Positions 41,814 through 51,200 of a DNA stretch of 64,000 nucleotides are shown here, piece by piece; the stretch's first letter is position 1, and each line of letters opens with the position of its first letter. Source of the DNA: Novosphingobium sp. SCN 66-18 (lineage in GTDB: Bacteria > Pseudomonadota > Alphaproteobacteria > Sphingomonadales > Sphingomonadaceae). Where the stretch lies: assembly GCA_001725355.1 (NCBI GenBank), contig MEGD01000003.1:1-64000 (forward strand). The letters run 5' to 3'. Both the position numbers and the translations under genes were made by a program. The notes under the pieces were generated by a model. The model was not told where the DNA came from and ran no database searches. It saw nothing but the letters and a program-made list of their open reading frames with translations.

Positions 41814-42791
41814 TCAGGCAATACCGCCCCAGAAGCCCGGCTGCGGCGGTGCGACAACGCCATCGTCCAGCACGCGCAATCCACCCGACCGGTCCTCGAG
41901 CAGCCACCACGGGCCATCGACATCGACGAAATCGGCGCGTGCGGCGATCCGCAGCGCCGGCGCGATGCCAAGCGACGTCGCCAACATGCAGCCGACCATC
42001 ACGCCCAAGCCTGCGGCCCGCGCCGCGTCATACAGCGCCAGCGCCTCGGTCAGTCCGCCGGTCTTGTCGAGCTTGATGTTCACGAACTGGTAAAGCCCGC
42101 GCAACCGCGCGATGTCGGACGCGACATGGCAGGATTCGTCGGCGCAGATCGGCACCTGCGCCGTGAAGCCGGCCAACGCGCCATCCTGCCCGGCCGGCAA
42201 CGGCTGTTCCAGCAACGCGATGCCCAGTTCCGCCAGCACCGGCTGCATCGCCACCAGCAGCGGCATCGTCCAGGCTTCGTTGGCATCGACGATCAGCGTC
42301 GTGTCCGGCAGGCTGCACCGCACCGCGCGCAGGCAGGTTTCCGGATCGGCGGCATCGACCTTGACCTTGACCAGCCGCGCCCGCGCCAGCTTGCGCGCGG
42401 CTTGCGCCATTGCAGCGGGCCGATTGATCGACACGGTCTGCGCGCTGACCAGAGGTGGAAGCACGGGCGCGATGCATGCGGCATGGCGTGCCTCCAGATC
42501 CCACAACGCGGCATCGATCGCATTGCGCGCGCTGCCGGGCGGCATCAGCGTGCGCAGCGCCGCGCGGTCGCAACCGGCCTGCAGCGCCGGTATCGCGGCT
42601 TCGATCTGCATACGCACGGATTCCGGCGTCTCGCCATAACGGGCGGACGGCGTGCCCTCGCCCCGCCCGGCCACGCCCCCTTCGCCGATCGTAACGACCA
42701 CCACCGCGATGTCCGTGCGCGTGCCCCGGGCGATCCGGAACGGTGCGCGCAAGGGCCAGCATTCGACGCGAATATCTACGCTGCGCAACAT
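41814..42791 (-). CDS. dgcA: N-acetyl-D-glutamate racemase DgcA (enolase superfamily epimerase)
   Basis: 325 residues from ATG 42791, overlapping the dgcN end by 16 bases. Enolase-superfamily barrel of the dipeptide-epimerase branch. The KxK catalytic motif is in RLVKVKVDA, the three metal acids in IVDANEAW, LLEQPLP and ICADESCH, and the second-face lysine in NIKLDKTGG. Such enzymes are usually annotated as L-Ala-D/L-Glu epimerases. Pairing with dgcN points instead to racemising N-acetyl-D-glutamate during D-glutamate breakdown. Confidence 0.88.
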   Translation of the reverse strand: MLRSVDIRVECWPLRAPFRIARGTRTDIAVVVVTIGEGGVAGRGEGTPSARYGETPESVRMQIEAAIPALQAGCDRAALRTLMPPGSARNAIDAALWDLEARHAACIAPVLPPLVSAQTVSINRPAAMAQAARKLARARLVKVKVDAADPETCLRAVRCSLPDTTLIVDANEAWTMPLLVAMQPVLAELGIALLEQPLPAGQDGALAGFTAQVPICADESCHVASDIARLRGLYQFVNIKLDKTGGLTEALALYDAARAAGLGVMVGCMLATSLGIAPALRIAARADFVDVDGPWWLLEDRSGGLRVLDDGVVAPPQPGFWGGIA

Positions 42792-43786
42792 GCCAGCAGC
42801 CGATCCACGATCCGATCCACACCCATTGCCACCGGGTCCTGGCAGGGAAGGCCCAGTTCGTCCTCCACGCGCCGGCAGTATGCCTGCGCCTCCTGCGCTG
42901 GCAGCGCCGACGTGTTGACCGCAACGCCCACCGCGATCACGTCAGGGCTGGTCAGCCGCGCGGCTTCCAGATTGCGCGCCAGGCATTCGGCCAGCGCCGG
43001 CACCGGATAGTCCCCGGCGTGGCGGATCGTCTCGCGCCCCGCCTCGTGGCACAGCACCAGCGCCCTCGCCTGCGCGCCGTGCAGCAGGCCCAACGAAACG
43101 CCGGCATAGGAGGGGTGGAACAGCGACCCTTGCCCCTCGATCAGGTCCCAGCCGCCATCGTGGCGTTCGGGCGAAAGCCATTCGGCGGCCCCGGCAATGA
43201 AATCGGCGATCACCGCATCGATCGGCACGCCCGAGCCGGCGATCAGGATGCCGGTCTGCCCCGTGGCGCGGAAATCGGCCGCAACGCCCCGGCGGCGCAG
43301 TTCGCGCTCGATCGCCAGCGTGGAATACATCTTGCCGACTGCGCAATCCGTGCCCACCGTCAACAAGCGGTTCCCCGCGCGCCTGCGCCCGGTGCCGAGC
43401 GGGAGCGAAGCGGGCGGTTCGCGCACATCAAACAGCGAAAGCCCGGCGGTTTCGGCCGCGGCCCGTATCGCGGGATTGCCGGCAAGCCGGGCGTGCAGGC
43501 CCGAGGCGACATGCAGCCCGGCGCGCAGGGCTTCCAGGCAGAAGGCCACCGTTCCCGCGTCCATCACCCCGCCCGCATTGGCATAACCCAGCACCGACGT
43601 CCGCGCGCCGGCTGCCACGGCTTCGGCAAGGCTCATCCGGGGCAACCCGACCGTGACCGGACACCCCGGCTCGGCCACTTCGGCAATCGCCAGGCCCGGA
43701 CGCCAGAACGCGATGCCACGCGCCGTCTTGGCGGCCAGCGGATCGGTAACCGCGCCAAGATAGACCAGATAGGGACCGGGAATCAT
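42776..43786 (-). CDS. dgcN: D-glutamate N-acetyltransferase DgcN (DUF1611)
   Basis: 336 residues from ATG 43786. DUF1611 layout: a Rossmann-like N-domain (PYLVYLGAVTDPLAAKTARG) and a P-loop-like C-domain with GTDCAVGKMYST and later LIEGQGSLFHPSYAG. DgcN acetylates D-glutamate with acetyl-CoA, after which DgcA converts the product to N-acetyl-L-glutamate; this comes from studies of marine bacteria. The overlapping dgcA and nearby LysR gene reproduce that operon. Peptidoglycan D-glutamate is a natural source. Confidence 0.88.
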   Translation of the reverse strand: MIPGPYLVYLGAVTDPLAAKTARGIAFWRPGLAIAEVAEPGCPVTVGLPRMSLAEAVAAGARTSVLGYANAGGVMDAGTVAFCLEALRAGLHVASGLHARLAGNPAIRAAAETAGLSLFDVREPPASLPLGTGRRRAGNRLLTVGTDCAVGKMYSTLAIERELRRRGVAADFRATGQTGILIAGSGVPIDAVIADFIAGAAEWLSPERHDGGWDLIEGQGSLFHPSYAGVSLGLLHGAQARALVLCHEAGRETIRHAGDYPVPALAECLARNLEAARLTSPDVIAVGVAVNTSALPAQEAQAYCRRVEDELGLPCQDPVAMGVDRIVDRLLACCAA

Positions 43787-43861
43787 GCTGTTTCCTCGTT
43801 CGGTTCGCGATCGGTTTCGCCGGTTGTGGCGCTATCGCCAAGCCCAAAGAGGGACGCCCTC

Positions 43862-43878
43862 TATAACCTGGGGTTATA
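43862..43878. promoter_or_regulatory. Palindromic LysR-type operator between dgcN and the VIT1 gene
   Basis: TATAACC-TGG-GGTTATA: seven-base perfect inverted arms with a three-base spacer, containing the T-N11-A core of LysR-family boxes. It is 76 bases before the dgcN start and 71 bases before the divergent VIT1 gene. It is AT-rich in a GC-rich setting. DgcR binding is inferred from position. Confidence 0.6.
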
Positions 43879-43948
43879 AGACATATGCAGCGTGGCACGC
43901 CCTTCCATGGCGGTGTAAGACCGTCGAAACCGAAGGAAAGGAACCGCC

Positions 43949-44656
43949 TTGCGCCGTCCCCTGATGCCACATCATCGCGAAAGCCATCTCGTCGCCCGGA
44001 TCGGCTGGCTGCGCGCGGCCGTGCTGGGCGCCAACGACGGCATCGTCTCCACCGCCAGCCTGATCATCGGCGTGGCGGCATCCGGCGCCTCACGCTCCTC
44101 GCTGCTGGTCTCGGGAATCGCCGGGCTGGTCGCCGGGGCGATGTCGATGGCCGCTGGCGAATATGTCTCTGTCAGCTCCCAGTCCGACACCGAACGCGCC
44201 GACCTGGATCGCGAACGGCAGGAACTGGCGACCCAGCCCGAAGCCGAACTCGATGAGCTGGCCGGCTTCTATGTCGAACGCGGGGTGGAACCCGATCTGG
44301 CGCGCAGCGTCGCCACGCAGATGATGGCGCGCGATGCCCTGGGCGCCCATGCCCGCGACGAACTGCACATCACCGAACTGACGACCGCGCGCCCGGTCAC
44401 GGCCGCCTTCACCTCTGCGGCGACCTTCACCGCCGGAGCGCTGCTGCCGGTTGTCCTTGCCGCCGTTCTGCCCACAGGCGTGACCGTGGCGGGTGAAGCG
44501 GTGGGGTCGATCCTGTTCCTCGCCCTGCTCGGCTGGATCGGTGCGCGGGCGGGCGGGGCCAGCCCGGCGCGGCCGGTATTGCGCGTGGTGTTCTGGGGGG
44601 CGCTGGCCATGGCCATTACCGCCGGGATCGGCCGACTGGTGGGCGCGAGCGTCTGA
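43949..44656 (+). CDS. VIT1/CCC1-family iron/manganese transporter
   Basis: About 235 residues. The frame starts at TTG 43949, which has AAGGA six bases upstream; ATG 43964 has no ribosome-binding site and would shorten it by five residues. The first helix holds AAVLGANDGIVSTASLIIGV and the second AGLVAGAMSMAAGEYVSVSSQSD, both signature blocks of the VIT1/CCC1 family. The middle helix-rich metal-binding stretch has several Glu, and three helices end the protein. Members move Fe2+ or Mn2+ out of the cytosol. It is followed after seven bases by a DUF4010 gene, so the two are probably co-transcribed. Confidence 0.9.
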   Translation: MRRPLMPHHRESHLVARIGWLRAAVLGANDGIVSTASLIIGVAASGASRSSLLVSGIAGLVAGAMSMAAGEYVSVSSQSDTERADLDRERQELATQPEAELDELAGFYVERGVEPDLARSVATQMMARDALGAHARDELHITELTTARPVTAAFTSAATFTAGALLPVVLAAVLPTGVTVAGEAVGSILFLALLGWIGARAGGASPARPVLRVVFWGALAMAITAGIGRLVGASV

Positions 44657-44663
44657 CCCGTTG

Positions 44664-45905
44664 ATGGCGGCGCCGTCTTCCCTCATCGGCCTGCTTGCCG
44701 CGGTTGCCGCCGGGCTGCTGGTGGGGGTCGAACGCGGCTTCAGCCAGCGCGGAGAAGGCGAAGGCACCCGGGTCGCGGGGTTCCGCACGTTCGGGCTTAT
44801 CGGTCTGCTGGGCGGCATCGCGGGATTGCTGGGCGATGGCGTGGCTGCGGTCATCGGCCTCGGCACGCTGACGATCCTCGTCGTCGGCTATGTCCGCACC
44901 GTGCGCGAAAACCGGCTGTCCGCCACGACGACGATCGCGGCGATGCTGACGTTCGGCGTCGGGCTGGTCGCGGTGCGTATTTCGCCGACCGTGGCGCTCG
45001 GCGCGGCGGCGGCGATGTTCGCGATCCTCAGCGGGCGGCAATCGATGCATGCGCTGCTCAGGGGCCTGAACGCCGAGGAGGTGGAGGCGGCCGCCCGCTT
45101 CGTGCTGATCGCACTGGTCGTGCTGCCCTTGCTTCCGGATGCCGCCTATGGCCCCTACGAGGCGTGGAACCCGCGCCGTATCTGGCTGGTCGTGGTCTTC
45201 GTGACCGGCCTGTCGTTCGCGGGTTATGTGGTGACGCGGCGCTACGGGACCAATCGCGGCATCCTGTTCGTCGCGCTGACCGGGGCCATCGTCTCGTCGA
45301 CGGCGGTGACGGCGGAATATGCGCGCCGTTTGCGTTCCGAACCCGAAGCGCGCGGGGCGCTGACCGCCGGGATCGCGCTGGCTTCCATCGTCATGTTCGT
45401 GCGCGTGCAACTGCTGGTGCTGGCACTCGTGCCGCGTGCCCTGCCCTCGCTTGCGGTAGCCATGGCGCCTGCCACGCTCGTTGCCGGGCTGCTGGCGCTG
45501 ATCGCCTGGCGCGGGCAGGAAACGCGCACCGGGGAAGTGGCGCTGGGCAATCCGCTCAGCTTTACCCCCGCCCTGCTGCTGGCGGGGCTGGTCGCCGTGC
45601 TGTCGCTGGCGGCGCGCTGGGCGCTGTCCCGCTTCGGCAGCAGCGGCATCGCGGTGGTGCTGGGACTGATCGGCGTGTCCGACGTGGACGCGGCCGTACT
45701 GACGCTCGCCAACCTTCCCGCCGACGCGCTGGACGGACGCACCGCCGGTCTTGTCCTTTCCGCCCCGATCCTGGCCAATACCGCGGTCAAGGCCGGCATG
45801 ACCGCGGTAATCGGCTGGAGCGCCGGCGGCGTGCGCGCCGCCTTGCCGCTTGCCGCTTCGCTGGTGGCATCGGGTGCGGCGCTGGCCGGCTGGGCGCTGC
45901 TTTAG
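44664..45905 (+). CDS. MgtC/SapB-DUF4010 membrane protein
   Basis: 413 residues from ATG 44664. The N-terminal MgtC-like block (LLVGVERGFSQRGEGEGTRVAGFRTFGLIGLLGG) is followed by about ten hydrophobic helices with DUF4010 features (NRGILFVALTGAIVSSTAVTAEYARR and the ending GLIGVSDVDAAVLTLAN). MgtC-type proteins affect magnesium homeostasis and membrane potential, and DUF4010 proteins are uncharacterised. It begins seven bases after the VIT1 gene, suggesting shared metal homeostasis. Confidence 0.87.
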   Translation: MAAPSSLIGLLAAVAAGLLVGVERGFSQRGEGEGTRVAGFRTFGLIGLLGGIAGLLGDGVAAVIGLGTLTILVVGYVRTVRENRLSATTTIAAMLTFGVGLVAVRISPTVALGAAAAMFAILSGRQSMHALLRGLNAEEVEAAARFVLIALVVLPLLPDAAYGPYEAWNPRRIWLVVVFVTGLSFAGYVVTRRYGTNRGILFVALTGAIVSSTAVTAEYARRLRSEPEARGALTAGIALASIVMFVRVQLLVLALVPRALPSLAVAMAPATLVAGLLALIAWRGQETRTGEVALGNPLSFTPALLLAGLVAVLSLAARWALSRFGSSGIAVVLGLIGVSDVDAAVLTLANLPADALDGRTAGLVLSAPILANTAVKAGMTAVIGWSAGGVRAALPLAASLVASGAALAGWALL

Positions 45906-45956
45906 ACGTTCGTCCCCACTTCATCATCGGCGATGGACAAACCACCCTCAAATTTG

Positions 45957-45971
45957 GAACATAAGGAGAAC
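45957..45971 (+). promoter_or_regulatory. LexA (SOS) box of the imuA-imuB-dnaE2 operon
   Basis: GAACATAAGGAGAAC, an exact match to the alphaproteobacterial LexA site GAAC-N7-GAAC. It overlaps the AAGGAG ribosome-binding site of imuA, so the operator sits at the transcription start. Bound LexA would block RNA polymerase directly. Confidence 0.9.
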
Positions 45972-45977
45972 AATTAT

Positions 45978-46796
45978 GTGATTCGGAGTATGACTGGCAA
46001 CGTCTTTCCACTCGGCCGGCCCCTGCGGCCCGAGGCAAGGGAACGGGTTCCCGCACGGATTCCCCCGCTCGATGCGGGCGGGCTGCATGAAATCCACGCC
46101 GCGCCGGAAGACTGGGCGGCGGCCATGGCCTTTGCCCTGTTTTCCACGATCCGCCGGGACAGCGAACAAGGCAGGCATGGGCAGGCGATTTTCCTGATCG
46201 GCGGCCCCGGCCCCGCGACCTTTCCCGTCCTGCCTTGCGCGGAAGGGCTGGCGGCGCTGGGCCTTGTGCCAGAGCAGTTGGTAATCGTGCAGACGGCCAG
46301 CGAACTGGACCTGCTGCGCGCCGGGCTGGAAGCGGCCCGCTGCTCCGGCGTCGGCACGGTCCTGCTGCAAACGCAGGGCCGGCTGGCGCGCTACGACCTC
46401 ACCACCAGCCGGCGTCTGGCGCTGGCGGCGGAGCACACTGCCGCAGGAGAGGCCGGGACAGGACAAAAGGCCGGCAAGGCGGTGATCGTGCTGCGCGGCG
46501 ATGCCCCGCCCCGCCCCAGCGCGGCGCGCACCCGCTGGGCCATCACCAGCGCGCCTTCCACGGCGCTGGAAGCGAACGCGCCGGGCTGGCCGGCCATCGA
46601 AGCGGAACTGTTGCGCCAGCGCGGTGGCATGGGCGGCCTGCGCTGGCGGCTTGAATGGAATGCAGAACATGGAACCTTCCGGGAAGCGGACCACGCCCTC
46701 CATCACGGACCGGCGCTGTCTGGCGCTGTGGTTCCCGTACCTGGCGTGCGAGCGGGCGCGGGAAGCGGCGGGTTCGTCCCTCCCCGCGCCGCCTGA
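45978..46796 (+). CDS. imuA: Mutasome protein ImuA
   Basis: 272 residues from GTG 45978, with AAGGAG nine bases upstream; ATG 45990 is an alternative. RecA-like, divergent SOS protein. Recognised by LDAGGLHEIHAAPEDWAAAMAFAL, IFLIGGPGPATFPVLPC (degenerate Walker region), ELDLLRAGLEAARC, TSRRLALAAE and ARTRWAITSAPS, all typical of ImuA. It supports ImuB and DnaE2 in error-prone translesion synthesis. First gene of a coupled three-gene operon with a LexA box immediately upstream. It overlaps imuB by about 130 bases, longer than is usual. Confidence 0.88.
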   Translation: MIRSMTGNVFPLGRPLRPEARERVPARIPPLDAGGLHEIHAAPEDWAAAMAFALFSTIRRDSEQGRHGQAIFLIGGPGPATFPVLPCAEGLAALGLVPEQLVIVQTASELDLLRAGLEAARCSGVGTVLLQTQGRLARYDLTTSRRLALAAEHTAAGEAGTGQKAGKAVIVLRGDAPPRPSAARTRWAITSAPSTALEANAPGWPAIEAELLRQRGGMGGLRWRLEWNAEHGTFREADHALHHGPALSGAVVPVPGVRAGAGSGGFVPPRAA

Positions 46797-48243
46797 GCCG
46801 TTCGCGCTGGTCATGCGCACGGGCAACGCCCTGCGCCTGGCGCAAGTGGACAGCCATGCCCGCGCGGCCGGTCTTTCCGCCGGCATGACGCTGGCGGACG
46901 CGCGGGCGCGCTGCCCCGCTCTGGCCACGCTGCCGTGCGATCCCGCCGCCGAACGGCAGGCGCTGGAGCTGCTGGCCCGTGCCATGCTGCGCTTCACCCC
47001 GGTCGTCACGCCCGATCCGCCCGACGGGCTGATCCTCGACGTGACCGGCTGCGCGCACCTGTTCGGCGGAGAGGAAGCGCTGGCGCGCCGCGTCCTCGCC
47101 GCCACGCGGGCCACCACCCGCCACGCTTTCGCCGGCAACGCCATGGCCGCGCGCGCGCTGGCCCGGCATGGCGCGGATGGAGGCCGGGGCGATATCCACG
47201 CCCTGCCCGTCATCGCGCTCGACCTGCCCGATGATGCCCTGACCGCGCTGCGCCGCGCGGGGCTGCGCACAATCGGCGATCTCGCCCGCCGGCCGCAGGC
47301 CGCGCTGGCGGCCCGCTTCGGCGAAAGCGCGGTCATGCGCCTGCGGCAGGTGCTGGGCGAAACGGCCAGCCCCGTCGCCCCGCGTCTGCCCCCCGTCCCG
47401 GTCCGCGCCGAGGCCCGCTTCGCCGAGCCGCTGATCCGCACCGACGATGCGCTGGAGGTGATCGAGGACCTGCTGCGGCAGACCGCGCGCCAGATGGAAC
47501 AGCGGCACGCGGGCGGGCGCCGGTTCACGGTCACGCTGGAGCGCAGCGACAGCGCGCGGCGGCACCTCGCGATCGACACCGGCAACCCGGTGCGCGATCC
47601 CGCCATCGTGCTGCGCCTGATGCGCGAACGCATCGATACGCTGGCCGATCCGCTCGACCCCGGTTTCGGCTTCGACGCGATCCTGCTCGATGTCCCCCGC
47701 GTGGAACCGCTTGCCCCCCGGCAGGATGCGCTGGAAGGCGGGCGCGCAGTGGCCGACGATACGCTCGATGCCCTGATCGACCGGCTCAGCGTGCGGCTCG
47801 GCGCGGACCGGGTCACGCGCCTGCACCCAGCCGACACGCATATCCCCGAAGCCGCGCAACGCCTGCGCCCCGCCATCGAGAGCACGGCATCGGCCCCGGT
47901 TCCGACATGGCCCTCCGCTTCGGGGATCGACGTCGCGCTCCGCCCCCTCACCCTGTTCGATCCGCCCCAGCCGGTCGCCGTGATCGCCGGCGTGCCGGAC
48001 GGACCGCCGCAGCGCTTCCGTTGGCGGCGCAAAGTCCACGAGGTGCGGCTGGCGGAAGGCCCGGAGCGGATCGCGCCGGAATGGTGGCGGCGGCAGGACG
48101 GACACCTCGGGCGGCTGGGTGGCCTCACCCGCGATTATTACCGGATCGAGGATAGCGAAGGCCGCCGCTACTGGATGTTCCGCCACGGGCTGTTCGACGA
48201 AAAGGGCGATCCGCGCTGGTTCCTCCACGGGCTGTTCGCATGA
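46669..48243 (+). CDS. imuB: Y-family polymerase-like mutasome protein ImuB
   Basis: 524 residues from ATG 46669; ATG 46660 is possible. The N-terminus has RRCLALWFPYLACER, the usual ImuB opening. The palm region lacks the catalytic acid set of active Y-family polymerases, as expected (ImuB acts as a clamp-binding adaptor). GDLARRPQAALAARFG corresponds to the helix-hairpin-helix. The C-terminus is a DUF6504-like domain (RRKVHEVRLAEGPERIAPEWWR, then DYYRIEDSEGRRYWMFR). It overlaps imuA and ends with ATGA on dnaE2. Confidence 0.92.
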   Translation: MEPSGKRTTPSITDRRCLALWFPYLACERAREAAGSSLPAPPEPFALVMRTGNALRLAQVDSHARAAGLSAGMTLADARARCPALATLPCDPAAERQALELLARAMLRFTPVVTPDPPDGLILDVTGCAHLFGGEEALARRVLAATRATTRHAFAGNAMAARALARHGADGGRGDIHALPVIALDLPDDALTALRRAGLRTIGDLARRPQAALAARFGESAVMRLRQVLGETASPVAPRLPPVPVRAEARFAEPLIRTDDALEVIEDLLRQTARQMEQRHAGGRRFTVTLERSDSARRHLAIDTGNPVRDPAIVLRLMRERIDTLADPLDPGFGFDAILLDVPRVEPLAPRQDALEGGRAVADDTLDALIDRLSVRLGADRVTRLHPADTHIPEAAQRLRPAIESTASAPVPTWPSASGIDVALRPLTLFDPPQPVAVIAGVPDGPPQRFRWRRKVHEVRLAEGPERIAPEWWRRQDGHLGRLGGLTRDYYRIEDSEGRRYWMFRHGLFDEKGDPRWFLHGLFA

Positions 48244-51200
48244 CCGCGCCGCCCTTTTTCGCCGAACCGGTCGCGGCCAGCAATTTCAGCTTCCTGCGCG
48301 GCGCCTCGTCGGCCGAAGCCATGGTGGGGCAGGCGCACGCGCTCGGCATGGCCGGCATCGGCATCGCCGACCGCAATACCGTAGCCGGCGTGGTCCGCGC
48401 CCATCGCGCGTGGAAGCAGGTTGGCGGGCCGGGCGGCGGCTTCCGCCTGATCGTGGGCGCGCGGCTGGTCTTTGCCGATGGCACGCCCGATGTGGTCGCC
48501 TATCCCACGACACGGCACGGCTGGGGCCGGCTGACCCGCCTGCTGACGGTCGGCAACCGCCGCGCCGAAAAGGGATCGTGCCACCTGACCCTGGCCGATC
48601 TTCTGGACCATTGCGAGGATATGGCGCTGATCGCGATGGACGGCGATGCCGCGCTGCTGCGCACGCTGCGCCAGGCGACGCCGCATCTGTGGCTGGCCGT
48701 CACCATGCCCCGCGCCGGGCGCGACGCGCGGCTGCTGGCGCGGCGCATGGCGCTGGCCGCGGAAACCGGCGTTCCGCCAATCGCCAGCAACGATGCGCTT
48801 TACACCACGCCAGACACGCGGCCGCTGCACGACGTGCTGACCTGCATCCGCGAAGGGCGGACTTTGCAGACCGCCGGGCGCCTGCTGGCGGCCAATGGCG
48901 AACGGCATCTGAAGCCGCCGACGGAAATGGCGCGCCTGTTCCGGGCCTGTCCGCACGCGCTGGCGGCGACGCGCGACCTGTTCGCTTGCATCGCCTTCAC
49001 GCTGAACGACTTGCGCTACGAATATCCGCACGAGCCCGTTCCCGCAGGCTGGGAGCCGCAGGCCTGGCTGGAACATCTGGTCCATGAAGCGGCCATGCGG
49101 AAATTCCCCGATGGCCTGCCCGATGCCTACCGCCGCACGCTGGACGAGGAATTCCGCCTGATCCGCGAGCGGGCCTACGCCTATTACTTCCTGACAGTAC
49201 ACGACGTAGTGCGCCATGCCCGCAGCCTCGATCCGCCGATCCTGTGCCAGGGGCGCGGCAGCGCGGCCAATTCGCTGGTCTGCTACCTGCTGGGCGTGAC
49301 GCCGATCGATCCGGTGCGGGAGAAGCTGCTGTTCTCGCGCTTCCTGTCCGAAAACCGCAACGAGCCGCCCGATATAGACGTCGATTTCGAACACGAGCGG
49401 CGCGAGGAAGTGATCCAGTACATCTACAAACGCTACGGCCGTGACCGCGCCGGCATCGCCGCCACGGTGATCCACTATCGCCAGCGCAGCGCGATCCGCG
49501 AGGTCGGCAAGGCGCTGGGGCTGACCGAGGACGTTACCGCGCGGCTATCGGGCACGATCTGGGGCAGCTGGGGCGGCGAGGAACTGCCCGAGGCCCGGCT
49601 GGGCGAAGCCGGCTTCGATGCTGCCAATCCCGAACTCGCCCGCCTGCGCGACCTGGTCGGTCAGATCCTCCAGTTCCCGCGCCACCTGTCGCAGCACGTC
49701 GGCGGCTTCGTGCTGACCGAGGGCCGGCTCGACGAACTGGTGCCGATCCACAACGCGGCGATGCCCGACCGCACGTTCATCGAATGGGACAAGGACGACA
49801 TCGACGAACTGCAGATCATGAAGGTCGATGTCCTCGCGCTCGGCATGCTCACCTGCATCCGCAAGAGCTTCGACCTGATGCGCCAGTGGCAGCTGGGCGA
49901 TCACCGGCTGGATACCGTGCCGCAGGACGACCGGGAGACCTATGCCATGCTTCAGAAGGGAGACAGCATCGGCACGTTCCAGGTCGAAAGCCGCGCGCAG
50001 ATCGCCATGCTGCCCCGGATGAGGCCGGCCACCCTCTATGACCTTGTCATCCAGGTCGCCATCGTGCGGCCGGGGCCGATCCAGGGCGGCATGGTCCATC
50101 CCTATCTGCGGCGGCGCAACGGCGAGGAGGCGGTCGCCTTCCCCGGCCCGCCGGGCGAGTTGCGCGAAGTGCTGGGCAAGACGCTGGGCGTGCCGCTATT
50201 CCAGGAACAGGCGATGAAGCTCGCTATCGTCGCCGCCGGGTTCTCGCCGGCCGAAGCCGACGGTCTGCGCCGCGCCATGGCCACGTTCCGCCGCAACGGC
50301 ACGATCCACAACTACGAGGAAAAGCTGGTCGAAGGCATGGTGAGGCGCGGCTACGAACGCGATTTCGCCGAACGCTGCTTCGAACAGATCAAGGGCTTCG
50401 GCGATTACGGCTTTCCCGAAAGCCACGCGCAGGCCTTCGCCTCGCTCGCCTATGTCTCCGCCTGGCTGAAATGCCACTATCCGGCGGTCTTCGCCTGCGC
50501 GCTGCTCAACAGCCAGCCGATGGGCTTCTATGCCCCCGCGCAGATCGTGCGCGATGCGCGGGAGCACGGCGTTACCGTCCACCCGATCGACGTGGGCGCA
50601 AGCGCGTGGGACAATACGCTGGAAGGCGCGCGCGCGCTGCGGCTGGGCCTGCGCCAGATCGACGGCTTCCGGCAGGACTGGGCCGAGGCCATCGCCCGCG
50701 TGCGCGGCCACGCGCCGTTCGTTTCGATCGAGACGCTGGCCCACCGTGCCGATCTGCCGCCCCGCGCGCTGCATCTGCTGGCCGATGCCGACGCGCTCGG
50801 TTCGCTGGGCCATGGCCGGCGCGAGGCGGGATGGGAAGTGCGCCGGATGCCGCCGGTGCAATTGCCGCTGTTCGCCGCGATGGACGCGCCCGAACTGGGC
50901 CGCGAAAGCGATCCTGCCCTGCCCGCGCTGCCGCTTTCGGAAGAAGTGGCGGCCGATTACCAGACGCACCGCCTTTCGCTGAAAGGCCACCCCATGCAGT
51001 TCCTGCGCGCGCGCTTCGCCCGGCGGGGCGTGCTCTCCTGCGCCGAGGCCAACGCCGCGAAGGACGGCGCGCGCGTGCGCTGCGCCGGCGCAGTGCTGGT
51101 CCGCCAGCGGCCCGGCAAGGGCAACGCGGTGTTCATCACGCTTGAGGACGAGACGGGAATCGTCAACGCGCTGCTGTGGGCGCGCGATTTCGAGAAGCAG

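Noticed and set aside
40911-43010. Plus-strand frame of 699 codons
   Set aside because: Antisense to dgcR, dgcA and dgcN, all of which have clear catalytic or DNA-binding motifs.
45976-45978. ATG as imuA start
   Set aside because: It is out of frame and followed at once by a stop (ATG TGA).
45948-48128. Minus-strand frame of 726 codons
   Set aside because: Antisense to imuA and imuB; Ser/Arg-rich shadow.
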